A stretch of DNA of 64,000 bases, taken from NCBI RefSeq assembly GCF_029784155.1, contig NC_073693.1, positions 283,622,875 through 283,686,874 of the forward strand, written 5' to 3'. The position numbers and the translations under genes were made by a program. The stretch is from Uranotaenia lowii. Taxonomy: Eukaryota > Arthropoda > Insecta > Diptera > Culicidae. The notes under the pieces were generated by a model. That model ran no database searches, was not told where the DNA came from, and saw only the letters and a program-made list of their open reading frames with translations. Positions within the stretch are counted from its first letter, which is position 1, and every line of letters starts with the position of its first letter. Shown piece after piece: positions 36,141 to 48,241 of the stretch.

Positions 36141-36735
36141 GCTATCATATTTGTAGTTGAATTCATAAAACCAATCACACAAATATAGTCGAATATTCAA
36201 TTAACATAGTTGGTCAAGAATCAATCATCGATTTGATTGAATATAGGCGAAATATTGTTGACGAAACATTACTTTTTTCTCCGTGTATTTCCAAAAAAAT
36301 AGTTTTATTTAAATATGAGAAATCCAAAATTCATATTGAAATAAAATGGGCTTGTGATATAGCTCAGTTGGCAAGTCTGTTGTCTCCTGAGCCGATGTCC
36401 TTGAGTTCGAGCCCAAGAGTAAATATCGAACACAGTTGTACCGGATAGTTTTTCAATAACGATCCGCCAACTGCAACGTTGATAAAGTCGCGAATGCCAT
36501 AAACATGGTAAAACGACTATAATCAAAACAAAAAAAAATATTGTAATAAAACTATTTTCTTGGAAATACACAGAGAGAAAAGTAATGTTTCATCAACAAT
36601 ATTTCGCCTATATTAAAGCATATTGGTGATTGATTCTCGACCAACTATGTTTATTGAATAATCAACTATATTTGTATGATTGGTTTTGGTGGATTCATTG
36701 GTTTGATTGGTGGATTCAACTATAAATATGATAGC
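36141..36735. repeat. palindrome with about 180-bp arms, SINE inserted near the loop
   Basis: Left arm about 36141-36318 and right arm about 36538-36735 are inverted repeats (GCTATCATATTT-TAGTTGAA, AACATAGTTGGTC-AGAATC, TATAGGCGAAATATTGTTGA, GTATTTCCAA-AAAATAG). Without the SINE the spacer would be about 16 bp. Confidence 0.8.
36347..36537 (+). mobile_element. tRNA-derived SINE, 191 bp, 14-bp TSD
   Basis: Begins TGGGCTTGTGATATAGCTCA. A box TAGCTCAGTTGG (36360-36371), B box GAGTTCGAGCCC (36403-36414), A-rich tail. Flanks ATATTGAAATAAAA (36333-36346) and ATATTGTAATAAAA (36538-36551) match 13 of 14. Different family from the SINE at 35071. Confidence 0.82.
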
Positions 36736-36929
36736 TAAAATTGCTAATGTTAATTGGTTTTTCTAACGTAAAACTTAAAAAACACCAAATTTTTCATGAC
36801 TTTCCAATGAAAATAATGGAAATGAAATTAAAAGAAAACCATCATAGATTTTGTTCATTAAATCACAAAAAGTCAGAATTTTTTTCCTCAAAAACACAGA
36901 ATTATTTTCAGCAACATTGGTATTTAGTA

Positions 36930-37899
36930 GAAAAACAAACACAAAATAAATGAAAAAGTAAAAATGGATCATTTTTTTAATTTTATTTAAAAAAACATGA
37001 TTTTCGTTGAAGATATATTTCAGATAAAATCACAAAAAATAATTAAACTTTAATTAAAAAAAATAAAAAGAAGGTTTTTTTGAAGTAAAATGTTCTTTTT
37101 TTAATATTGCAGAGAAAAAAGGAAAATAACTATTAAGGCGATTTTTATCGTGAATTTTCAAACGCCCGGCAATTTTCGTGAAAAAAATTAATTACCAAAA
37201 AAATCTATATTCTCGGGAAGAATCGCGTTAGAACAAAACAACTTTTGTAAAATTTCTTAAAAATAAATAACTGTCAAATTAACGAAAAACATTTAGTTGC
37301 ACTGGGAGCTTTTAGGATATTTTAAACCGGCTACCTACTGCATAAATTGTGAATCTTGAAATATCTTAAGAATACGTTTAGAGGAAAAAAATTGTCAATG
37401 TAAATTACTTTATTGACCTTCAAATAAGAAATAAATGCCAAAAAACAGATGGTTTTTGAAACAGTAGAGGGTAAAACTTGTGAAGTACCCTTTTAAGATT
37501 GGTAAAACATTGCTATATTTTGACAAATGTGTCATATTTTCTTCATGGAATCGCAAATTCATCCAGAATTGCTCCTTATGGAAAGAAACTAATCATAGCC
37601 GAAATCAGGACCATTTTCCATGGAAATTAACCTTTCTATTTCCGTAAAAAAGGCGTTAAAAGAAGACATTGAATCGATAAATTTAAAAATTAAAGGTTTT
37701 TAAACAGCGCAAACGAAACAGGCTCAAATACTTTTTTTCGTGGCAGATGTTACGAGCCATTTTCGATGTGAAGCAAAATTCTAGGCAAACAAAATCCGGC
37801 GCACCTAATTCCAGCAGCAGAGGCCTGGCTAATCCGAGAGGCGCAAAGATACATATCCCCACGGATTTCTCATCAATCCGGCTGACTATGTATTTATAT
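36930..37899. other. A+T-rich intronic sequence
   Basis: No feature supported. Confidence 0.4.
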
Positions 37900-39770
37900 T
37901 CGTACATACATATGTACAGCTAGCTAAATCTATCCGGAGGGAAGTAGAATGACAGAAGAGAAACTGCTGCTGCTGCTGATGATGATGATGAGATGACTTC
38001 CGGAAGTGCTACGTTTAATTATAGTAGTCGTCGCGGTCGTCGTTCCCCTAGTTCTCCTGGCTGATTCCCGTCCTCGAATGGCTGTCGCCGCACTTGGTTG
38101 AAGCAGAATCATCCTCCTCATTATTTCCAGCAGGCCGAGGTTTGTTCGTTCGGCACTAGCTTAGATTAGCTCGCAGCCACGCATCCTCCCAGGGGCAGTT
38201 CCCGTGGGGTGCCCTTTTCCTATCTGGCCCGGCATTTTTTTTCTTCGTCCGACCGACGACGCTTTGTCATGATATTAGAAGGCGATTTCCCTGTGCTGCT
38301 GCCGCGACGATACCAATGTACATGTGCCGTGGCGGATATTGGCTACACCAACACCATTGAGGGGCCCAACTGTATTCGTTCAGCCTTCCATCGTTTTTCA
38401 CCCACTCTCGGGGGGGACGACCGCCCACCACACAGCCCCGCGTGAATAGATACGCTTTTCTATGCGGTGGACGCGATAGGACGTGATGCGACGCGAGGTT
38501 TGGAGCTGCCGCTGCAGCCCAGGAGGAGGAAAAATACACAAAAGACAGGAAGAAGCTGATGTGCGCTCCTCTCTCGGATTTGGTGTGTACAGAGTACATG
38601 AACGAAGCGGGGGCCTCATAAAAAACACGGAGTCAGGTCGCCGCGTCAATTGCGCATCCAAGCGATGCCACGTCGTCGTCGTCGTTCGCTTGTTCGTCCT
38701 CCCTTTATCCGGGTCGGTCGATGCTGCTGCGTTGAGAGTTTCTAGGCTGATGCTGCTGCTGGGATACAAATGGCGGCGGGGCGATGCCATGTTTTAGATT
38801 GGTGATGGCCTAGGAACGCCAAACGGTGGGAACTGGGCGAGGGTGGTGTCGCCGCTCGGTTTCAGAGATCTAAACGGATGATGGGAAAATATGCACCCCC
38901 GATTTGCACCCTGAGATCGACCGAGGCGACCCTCTCTTTTGTTGCTGTTATGCCATAATGTTACGAGACGTGGGTTTTCCATTGTTTTCTTCTCGAATAA
39001 TAATCATCCAACAGCGCCCCCCAAGAATAATAACAAGAATAACAGCAAAAGCAGCAGCATTTGCCGTTGGGTGGAAACGAGAACACGGACAATCTCGACG
39101 TCCGCCGACGATGTCGAACGCGACGTCAGCAGAGAATAGCGGATCTGCTGGTTCCGAGACCTGCGCACTAGGCGCTAGGATGTTGTTGGTTGGCAGCTTG
39201 AAGGGGGATTTGCGTCGTTTTTGTTGCCCATCACACTCTAGGATCTGCTCCTGGCCTATCCTGTCGTTGGCCACATCTACCGCCAGCCAGCCAACCAGAT
39301 AGCATCTCATGGCCATCCGCACACACACACATCCTCGAACCCAATAATAATCCCCCTAGCAAATGAGCAAATGTGGGAAGTGTGTTCTGTTCTATGTGCG
39401 CATTCAGGCAACCAGGCAGTAATTCGCCATATTTATTTTCCTACTTTCCTCCTCTCTGTGGGTATCCTCTTGCTCTTTCTGAGCGCTGCTTGCTGGACCA
39501 CTTCACAGAGTGCTCTCCTCACCGCCTGCTGCTGCTGTATGCCCGCCTTCTTTCATTTCCTAGCTTTTTTTCAGTACGCGTCGTCCCTGATTTTATTCCG
39601 TATTCCGTTCGTCGAATCCCGATCTGGCTGTGCTGCTCCTGCTGTGTGTCGGGGTTCAGCCTGGATGCCATTTTTCGAGTTGTGTTTGATTCCTCCTTTC
39701 TCGCTTGCCCGATTCCGCTTCAGCATCACCCCCCACCCCCCAAATCGGTGTATCTATGAGGTAGATTGTT
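37900..39770. promoter_or_regulatory. GC-rich island, possible alternative promoter or enhancer of ttk
   Basis: Sharp change from A+T-rich repeats to non-repetitive, CpG-containing sequence with GAT, GCT and CGT trinucleotide runs (for example 37978-37996 and 38670-38690). Open frames here are short, overlap on both strands and show no family motif. It lies about 8 kb upstream of exon a, inside the presumed 5' intron. Confidence 0.3.
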
Positions 39771-40190
39771 AGGGATACCATACATATCAGAAGAAAAAAA
39801 CATAAAATTCTTCTTTAGTTCAATCCTTATATTGTATTTTCGGTAAAATTACAGGAAGTTTGGCAAAAAGTTACAATTTACGGTAGAAATTACACACATG
39901 TTGCCAGTGTAAAATTACCTCATGTTCGGTAAACATTAACGAACTTGACAAATTTTTCGGTGACATTCCAATTTGAAACCATGTATTTTTTTATTATCAA
40001 ACTTTTAAAATACATAATTAGAACCTAATTTTTATCGAACTTCTTTTATTTGTGTTTAAATTTCATAAATTCGTATTTTTCTGTCTAGAGCTACATCAAA
40101 ATTTGATAAAAAAAAAAAACGAGAAAAATGATCTAATGACCTGCTTCTCTGTCAAAACAAACAATCAAATAAAAAAGCGTTTTGCTTAGA
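39771..40190. repeat. A+T-rich DNA with CGGTAA/TTACC motifs
   Basis: Contains the motif family also seen at 16.70-16.86, 42.78-43.31, 44.26-44.55 and 52.2-52.45 kb. Ends not resolved. Confidence 0.35.
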
Positions 40191-42197
40191 CAGGGTGGCC
40201 AGCGAGTTTCCATTTTAAAATTCCCGTTTTTTTCCGGTTTCTACGATTGAAAATTTTGATTTCCACTGTTGAAAACGACATAAATAAAGATTTTAACAGT
40301 GTTTTTTTACCAAAAAAAAAATCATATACAAGTTTATTGGGATTTTTTTAGTAAAATAAAATATTAGCAGGTTGAAAAGTCGAGCTGCAAAAAAACAAAA
40401 AAATTCTAATATAGCCTTAACTGTATCCTGCAAAATTTGGTGAAAAATTGTCGACATCTCCTAAAATTGAATTACTGATCCATAAATCAAAACTTAATTT
40501 AAAATTGGGATTCATAATTCGATTTCAAATTGAAATTAGATTTTTTTGGAATACTCAAGATCGATACTCGTTGCTACTGATTGATATTTTAATTGATTTT
40601 TTTCCTACGCAGTTTAGAGAACAGATTTCTCTAAATCATATCGTTCCTAAGCATTCTGAAATTTTATGTCGATTCTCATCTTGAATACTGAATAAGGTTT
40701 TATTGTTGGGTTTCATGGGGCCCGAGAAATTGGAGAACGGTTGCTATGAACCGAGTGAATTTTAGGAATTATGTTCGTCAAGTTATGTCGTAAGACGGAA
40801 TACTATGTAAATAAAAAAATAAAATAAATGTTGGGTTTCATTTAGATTATTTTTATAATGTGTTTTCAGAACCTGAATGATGTTTGCTGTATTAATCTAA
40901 ATTTTGAGAATTTCAGTCCAGTGTTAAAAAAATATATAAAGGTATTAATGTAAACTCTAAATTTAAATCTTCATCCAAATTTTTGAACCCATGTTAGTGT
41001 GAAATTAGCTTTTTAAAGTCTGATTTTTTTTAAATAAAATATTTATCAATATGATTACAAAACTTGTACACATTTGATACGTAACTATTTTAATTTCTTA
41101 TCAAATGGAGTTAAATCGCAAAGTTTACAAAAACAAAAACTAAGAATTTAATTTTTTTATTTTTATTTTTAATGAAATGAACCTTGAAGTATGGTTTTTA
41201 TAAAAACGTGTACTCTAGTAAACCCTTTTCAAAATAGCCGAAAATAAGAAAAACTTGCTCAAAAAAATCATATTTGCAACTACCATGTGTTCCAATTATT
41301 AAAACAAAAAATAAATTCACATCGCTTCTTGGAAGTCGAAATTTTGTCAAAACTTTTAATTCTTTTTACTTATTTCTTAATCCAGATTGTCAGGTTTTTT
41401 CATGAGATTTGTAAAGAAGGCGCACTAGGGTATAAAATTTAAAATTCTCACATTAAATACCACTATTGAAGATACTTTAAAAATAACAAAAATAAACATC
41501 TGAGCTCACCGATTTTAAGGTTTTTTTTTTTTCATTTGAAACACACTTTTTACTATTCACTGACTAATATCCATGAGCTAGGAATTAATTTATTTAAGAA
41601 AATTTTTCTGCTATGTTTCGTTATTTAGAACACGTAAAAAATATTTTTTTAAAGAAACCGGAACAATGGAAATGTATACGCTGAGCACAAAGATTCGAGA
41701 TTTATTTAAAAAATCCCGATTTCTCAAAAAGTTCCTTATGTAATTTTAATTCCGACGCTTTCTAGTTTTTCTCGAATCGTTGGCTAACCTAAAATAAAGG
41801 ACAAGGAAATGTAAAGCTTCTGAGAATAATTTAAGAAAGAAAATTTAGTCTGGGTGAAATGAATGAACTTTAGAATTCAAAAGGTTTATATATGAGAAAA
41901 AAGAATTTTCCCGGTTTTGATTTCAGATTCCAGGTTTTTTCCCGGTTTTCTCGGTTCCATTTTCAATTCCCGGTTTTCCCGGTTTGCTGGCCACCCTGAT
42001 ATGATATTCCGACATTTTTTCGCTCTTCCCGAATGGTTTACAACCCTAAAATAAACTAAAATAAACTAGAACTATGGATTGTAAAATTTCTGAGAAAAAG
42101 TTTCGTCATGATGAAATGAATGAATTTTAGGATTGAATAGGTTTATATATGGGAAAAAAATAATTTTCCCGGTTTTCCCGGTTCGCTGGCCACCCTG
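40191..42197. mobile_element. CAGGGTGGCC TIR element with duplicated right end
   Basis: Left end CAGGGTGGCCAGCGAG (40191). Matching right ends GCTGGCCACCCTG finish at 41998 and again at 42197. The last 200-240 bp before each are homologous (GGTTTATATATG, TTTTCCCGGTTTT), so the right end is tandemly duplicated. No transposase. A related left end lies at 61719. No clear 8-bp target duplication found. Confidence 0.7.
40717..40828 (+). mobile_element. LINE B solo 3' end, 112 bp, with 13-bp TSD
   Basis: Homologous to 10393-10493 (GAGAAATTGGAGAACGGTTG, TTATGTTCGTCAAGTTATGT) and ends in an A-rich tail. It is flanked by exact TGTTGGGTTTCAT (40704-40716 and 40829-40841). Extreme 5' truncation, inserted within the CAGGGTGGCC element. 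Confidence 0.9.
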
Positions 42198-44639
42198 TAG
42201 TAGCTCATTCTCAATGGGCAAAACTGATGATTTCTCTTTGAAATGTCAATAACGGCGCCGGCTACGTCCTATTAGTCAATAGATGGGTAGAAAAATTAGA
42301 GAAATGGATGAAAGACATAAAGTTGTGCATTAGGACCGAGGTCAACTCTGTATCCTAGCAAAAAATTGGTTTGGTAGTGTGGATTCAGATGGATATGATC
42401 TGGAAACACCTTTGAAGTGTATGGATCTGAATGTGCAACCTTTTAACCTAATTTCTTACATAGTTCTTTGTAAAATTCCTTAAATATATTGTAGAACATT
42501 TGAATGTGTTACAATAATTCGGGCTATTCTTGACCAAAAAAAGTACAAGGTTTCAACTTTCTTTTATTTGCGTTGCGCCTTGTTTATATTTTAATGGCAG
42601 GTTATTTCATAACTATGAATTGATGGTTGGATTAACTTAAATTACATTAATTGTATTCCCAAACAAATGATTTTTTTTTTATAACTGGAAAGTGAATCGA
42701 ATAAAAGTGAATCAAATAAAAAACGGGTTAAGCGAGAAAATCTCCTCGTTAACAAAAATAAAACTCAACCGTATAAAATCACAAATTAACGCTGTTCACC
42801 ATTTTAAGGAAAAAAATTACCAAACTTTCACTGCTTTCCGGTGAAAACTACCGGATTTTTGGTCATATTAACAAGCAATGTGATAAAATTTACTGCCAAT
42901 TCAAACACGTTATTGAAATAAGTTTCACAGTTTTTTCGGTAGAAAAATGTAGCTAATCTAAACGCTGATTCGATCAAGCAATTTAAGACTTTAGTTCGAC
43001 CTATTCAATTTTGAGTGATTTTGAGCAGTCAAATTTTGGCTTTTTTACCGAATAATGTCCGTAGTATTGTCACTGTCACTTATCATAATAACAGTATACT
43101 TGATCATTAGAAAAACACAAACTAAATTCATTCGTTTACAATCCGGTAAAAATTATCGGTTTCTTCGTTTAAGTAGAAGTTTGATGTTGATTGATGTTTA
43201 ATTAAATTTCATAGATTTTTAGATAAAAATTACCGGTTAATCGATTAAAGCTATTGAAAAGTCAGCAAAAAATAACCGGGCATTTCACAAGTCAAATCGA
43301 TCAATTTTTTCGATTTGATTTATTTACTCTGCATGATAAAAATTCGGAAACAGCGATTTGGAAGGTTTCCAGTTACTGTGTAATTATCACTATCATTAAG
43401 GGATGAATCAATCCGTGCTTCGAACAATATTGTTGGTAGTCTGGTTGAAATAACCAAACATTTTTATTTTTTTTTAAATCTCCGTTTTTAATGACAAAAA
43501 TACATATTTTGGTAAATATCGGTATCGAATTTTGAATACGACGAATGCGCCAACTGTAAACAAATCCAGATAATCACATAAATACGTTAAACTCTTTATT
43601 TAACATCCGAAAATATGATCTCCTTTTGATTTTTCTTATTTTAGTGAAGTTAAATTTAGTTTTTTAAATAAGGCGAATAGCTTTTTTATGAGTGTGTAGT
43701 CCCACAGTTCATTCGCCCATTTCCCCTCAAAATTTCGTTGCGAACAAAAGGGCCAATAGTTATTTCGAGATGGAAAAAGGGCATTGAAGTTTTTGAAATT
43801 TGTTTTCCCAGGACGAGAAGAAGCACAAATCAGCATTTATAAGATCGTTGAATGTGCTTATGTGTTAATGTGATCATTTGGACCCGCTTTCAAACCGATA
43901 TTTGCTTGAATATTGCTTCTTTAATGAGTGATCCAAAAGGCGAACAGTCATTCTGCAATTCAGAAGGGCGCTCCAATTTGGTGAATGAACAAAATGAGAG
44001 CACCAGTCTGTGGTAAAAGGGCCCACAGTTATATTTATTAGTTTTTTGAAGTAATTAGTACGGAAAAGCTTTATTGATCGATCGGGTGATGAAATTAAAT
44101 CAATTTGAAAGCGTTTTAGCGACTTATTTAGGAAAATGATAGTACGCAGCTAAATAGGAAATTGATTTTATTTTCTGAAACATGGAATGCGTTTTTCTCA
44201 AAACAAAGGTCTTGGCGCATTCGCCGTATTTAGAGTTCTAAGTTAAAGTTACAAGAAGTTCGTTAAAATTACAGCCGAACCGGCAAATATTAACAAATTT
44301 TGACAGTTTGTTCGGTTGAAAATTAACGAGTTCTCATTAATCCAAACAACCTTTTACAGTTTGTTCGGCGAATACAACGATTTGTCGTCATGCTGAGATT
44401 TTGGACAGCCAAGTTTTTGGTATTCTTACTGAAAATTGTCCGCAATATTGACAGCTGTCACTTGTAATTATTGCATGTTTTCGGTTATAATTGTTTTATC
44501 GATTTCCAATCGTTCAAAATTCGGTAATATGTAGTTGCTGTTTCAGTACTTTTCAATAGAGGTGGGGTTTTTTCATTCATTTTTTTACAATTTTCTAAAA
44601 TTACTTTTTTTGTTTTTAGCATGGTAACCCTAAACCCGC
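42198..44639. other. A+T-rich DNA with decayed repeats
   Basis: Includes ACCG/CGGT motif clusters at 42.78-43.31 and 44.26-44.55 kb. No coding sequence supported. Confidence 0.4.
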
Positions 44640-46440
44640 TAAAGTCTCCGCATTGCTGCCAGGACCGAGCTGCTGTTGCCTGGAGTGGAACGAAAAAAAA
44701 CCGAGTATCATCATAAAAACCTTCTCTCCTAGTGTTTCCGCGCCGTCGTCGTACCGCACGTCCTTTCTAAGTTCCCGGGGCCATCATCCCCAATCCTTCC
44801 TCTTGTCCCGCATTCCCCATGCACGAGATCTTTCCGAATGATGAGGAGCTTATGGGGACCAAAAAAAAAACATCCATTTGGTCGCGTCGCCATCGCCATC
44901 ATCATCCTATCTATATTGCTGCTGCTGCTGCCGCGTCTATACTATTTACAGCTTTGCTGCTGCTGATGCTATTCCCAACTGCTAGGCTGCTAGCTGGAGT
45001 CCCCCCGAACTCCCAAAGTGGGACGAACGATTGGGGCTGCCATGCAGGAGTGGTGCCGCGCTGCCAGAGCTAGAGGACAAAAAGCGAATGCCTGGCTGAC
45101 TGCTACACAGAAACGATAAAAATGTGGAAAAATAACATTCTATCCTATCTCGGGGAAACGACGAGGAGTGCTCTCTACAACAGACAAAAAAAAAAACTCA
45201 GAAGAGTCTGCTAGCTATAGCACACATCGACAATATCAACGCCAACACGACTAATGCCGAGGATTGATGCTGTGTTTGTTAAAAAGGAAAGGAGGGAGCA
45301 AACGCGGCGATGGTCCCCTTAGAGCGCAGATATGTAGGTACGGGTACACGCACAGCAAATGGATGTCGACAATTGACAGTTTACGGAGTTGCTGTTGCGT
45401 AATCGACTCTGTGATGAGTCGCGTGATTAGATTCGAAATCCGCTATAACACGAGGACATCAATCCACCAACTTGAAAGGGGTCACTTTCAGACTGACGAC
45501 ACTCCTTCGAGCAGCAACTTAAAACAAACGGTAAAAAATTGTGCTACGATTTCGCACAAAACACACGCTCCCATGCCTAGAATTGTGCTAACAGCAAAAG
45601 CGTAAAAAAAAACCTTTTTGTTATAACAACAATAAGCGAAACAAAATGCGTTTCCGCTGGCCTGGCCTCTGGCTCTAGCTGTGACGAATAAAGTTATGGT
45701 TGAGTGTCCTATCGCTGCTGCTGCTAGGTTCACAAATTCGGTGGGAAGGAATCCACGCCCGTCAGGCGTGGTGCGCGGAATACTAGAAGTAGCTGTACTA
45801 GCTTACATAGAAAAACTGATGGTTAAGGGGGGGACCTGGGAGTCAGCAGAAGAACACAAAACAAACTCCGCTGAAGCGGTGGCGCGGGGCGACCGGATCC
45901 AAAAGCTAACTGTTGCGCGCTTTTATGACTGTGTTTTTTTTTTCTCTCCCTAGCTCATTCCGATGCAGGCCGCCTGGCTGGTATGTAGGCGAACCGGGCC
46001 CTTTTCCGCGGCCACTTCGTCCCATTTCCCTCCGGAGACCGGTCGCCCGATCCGTGCCACGTTTGGCTTTTCCGAATCAGCAGCCTGTAGGCCTATAATT
46101 ACACAGTGCCGTGCTATAAAAGGCCTTTGAGCCAGTTGACAATGTATTGGTTGTTGTTCTATGAACCTGCTGCTAGCTGGCTGGCTCGGCGATGCATCTA
46201 GTATCAACTGCAGTATTACAATACCAACCTCACGATGGGGCGTAGTAGCAGCATTGGCTCCATGCTCCGTAAAGAAGGAAGAAGAAGAAGCAAGGGAAAA
46301 AGTCACGCAAACATGGACTCATTCGGACGCGTGCACTCGTTCGTGTGTTGTGTGTGCCGCCATTAGAAGGAGGATTGGGTGTGGCACCACGGGGTCTCGT
46401 GACAAAAACTATCATATCTAACTTATGCCTCGTGGGTTGA
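44640..46440. promoter_or_regulatory. GC-rich island, possible alternative promoter or enhancer of ttk
   Basis: Second island of the same character, flanked by MITE-like A+T-rich DNA. It contains GCT runs near 44920-44970 and 45712-45726 and a long pyrimidine tract followed by CTAG at 45938-45953. No family-like coding sequence was seen on either strand. Confidence 0.28.
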
Positions 46441-46663
46441 CATTTTTGTTAAAGATGTTCCAAACTTAGGAGATGGTTTTATTGGTCCTAGAAACGTTTT
46501 GGGAGATGATAGTTGTCAAAATGGACGTTACGATCAATTGAAACCGTCGAAGCTGGCAGCATTTAGTTTAGCTTCATAACAATAAGAAAGGGGTGTTAAA
46601 ACTAGTAACTAGAGGACTCATGAGATCTCATACAATATACACGGTTTGGGCCACACTACAATT

Positions 46664-48241
46664 TACAGTGTCGGACAAAACGTTAAGAGCACTCTTATGC
46701 AAAGAAATGGTCAAATATGGTTCATGTGAAACCAAGCGACGAGCACATACTAGTATGAAAACCGCGAGCTTAACGCAATCAAAGCAACCCATTTTAGCTA
46801 AACGCACCGATAGCTGTCAAAAGTTGAAAACCGATGCGAAAAAATATAGGACTAGTTCCTCGTTTCGGCTACCAAGTGTTGCTTCGACCGATTTTTGAAG
46901 AAAATTGATTGTTTCTCGGTGGCATTTTGTGTTTTTCGGATCCTAGAAAGTGTTTATCATGTAAACAAGAAGTAATAATGTAAGGTTTTAATTCTAATTG
47001 CAGTCAACGAAAAATGGGTCGCGCACCTAATTGCACGGAAACACAGCGGATGGTTATCCGCAAAATGGCCAAGACAGGCAGCAGCAAACGCAAAATCGCA
47101 GAGTACTTAGGACGATCTAAAACTTTCCTGTTTAATGCCCTCCACGACCGCAAAAATCCGAAACGACTGGACGCCTAAGAAAAACAACCTCGAAAGATGA
47201 TCTGTCATAATGAAAGAACCTTTCAAGGCCTCGAAAAAGGTCTGGGACGAACTGAACTTGTCCGTGAGTTCCCGGACAGTTCAGCGGCGGCTGGTGGAGC
47301 AACGGCTAGGTGATAAAACCCCCCGGAAGGTCCCGATGTTGACGCCGAAACATCTGAAGGCGCGGATGAAGTTCGCACAAGACCATTTCGATTGGATGGG
47401 TCCGGAGAAGGAGTAGCAGTGTCGAAATATACTGTGGTCGGATTAGACGAAGGTAAACCTCATCGGCTCGGACGGAAAAACTTGGGTTCATCGTCTAATA
47501 GGCTGCGTTACATGCCACAGTATACCAAGAAGACATTCAAGCATGGAGAAGGGAATATTATCGTGTGGGGGTGCTTCTCCTGGTACGGAGTTAGCCCCCT
47601 GTATTGGGTGGATAAGATCATGGATCAGTACCTCTACGCTCAAATCCTAAGGGATGTTATGCTGCCACACGGCGAGTGGGAGATGCCCCTGAAATGGCAG
47701 TTCATGCAGGATAACGATCCAAAACATACTGCCAAGACAGTCAAAAAGTGGTTCCAGGATAACTAAGTCGACGTCATGGAGTGGCGAGCGCCGTCACCGG
47801 ATCTTAATCCTATAGAAAATCTATGCGAGATCGTGAAAAGGTCGGTGTACACGAAGAAGTCGAGGAATGAGCAGGGATTGTGGGAGAGGATCCAAGCTTG
47901 TTGGTACGCCATCCCTGTCATCACGTGCCAGAGCTGGTGGCATCTATGCCAAACCGGGTGCGTGAAGTGATGCGTAACAAAGGTTACACGACCAAGTACT
48001 AACTCTAGAAGCTTTTCATTGATTATAGCTTTTTATTGATTTTCGCCATGATTTTTAAAACTGGTCTCAATTTTTGTCGCATCATATAAGTGGTTAAGTA
48101 TGCTAAAAAGCATTTTTTTAAGTGAATGACTATTGTTTCGCTACAGATTCTATAAATATCTTCGAACAATGCAAATAAATTATTATAAATGGATTGAAAC
48201 ATTGGATTTGATTATTTTTTCCCTAAGTTTTGTCACTTTGT
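46664..48241 (+). pseudogene. Tc1-like (DD34E) transposon, inactive
   Basis: The left end TACAGTGTCGGACAAAACGT (46664) and the diverged right end CTAAGTTTTGTCACTTTGT (to 48241) resemble Tc1-type TIRs. The transposase starts at about 47013 (MGRAPNCTETQRMVIRKMAK) with a helix-turn-helix, then SSRTVQRRLVEQRLGDKTPR, YTKKTFKHGEGNIIVWGCFS, MQDNDPKHTAKTVKKWF and EWRAPSPDLNPIENL. From the first Asp of QDND to the Glu of PIEN there are 34 intervening positions, so the spacing is DD34E. Several in-frame stops (one just after KKWFQDN) and frameshifts inactivate it. It lies upstream of ttk, antisense to it. Confidence 0.88.

Larger units (their letters stand above)
34523..36286. mobile_element. TIR element rich in GATTCAACTA motifs
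   Basis: Ends TACACGTAGAAAAAAAG (about 34523) and CTTTTTTCTCCGTGTA (to 36286) are inverted repeats, probably with TA as target. The body is about a dozen variants of ATAGATTCAACTATA / TAGTTGAATCAATCAT. It lies inside the hAT MITE and is itself interrupted at 35071-35478 and 35530-36084. Confidence 0.6.
34409..36919. mobile_element. hAT-type MITE, copy 3, expanded by nested insertions
   Basis: The left end CAAGGTTGCCGAAATTACAG (34409) and right end CAGCAACATTG (36919) match the family at 159-542. Flanks GTATGTAG (34401-34408) and GTATTTAG (36920-36927) agree in 7 of 8, as an aged 8-bp duplication. MITE-like sequence covers only about 100 bp at the left and 190 bp at the right. The rest is inserted elements listed separately. 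Confidence 0.8.

Noticed and set aside
36347..36418. Possible tRNA gene on the plus strand
   Set aside because: Good A and B boxes, but it is followed by a SINE body, A-rich tail and target duplication.
38200..39772. Overlapping frames of 100-130 codons on both strands in GC island 1
   Set aside because: Mutually overlapping and low-complexity (Ser/Arg/Pro-rich from trinucleotide runs), with no family signature.
45938..45960. Strong acceptor-like pyrimidine tract with TAG on the plus strand
   Set aside because: No plus-strand gene or donor partner is supported, so it is probably fortuitous.
45264..46421. Frames of about 80-118 codons in GC island 2
   Set aside because: Same reasons. They overlap on opposite strands and have no splice or start context.
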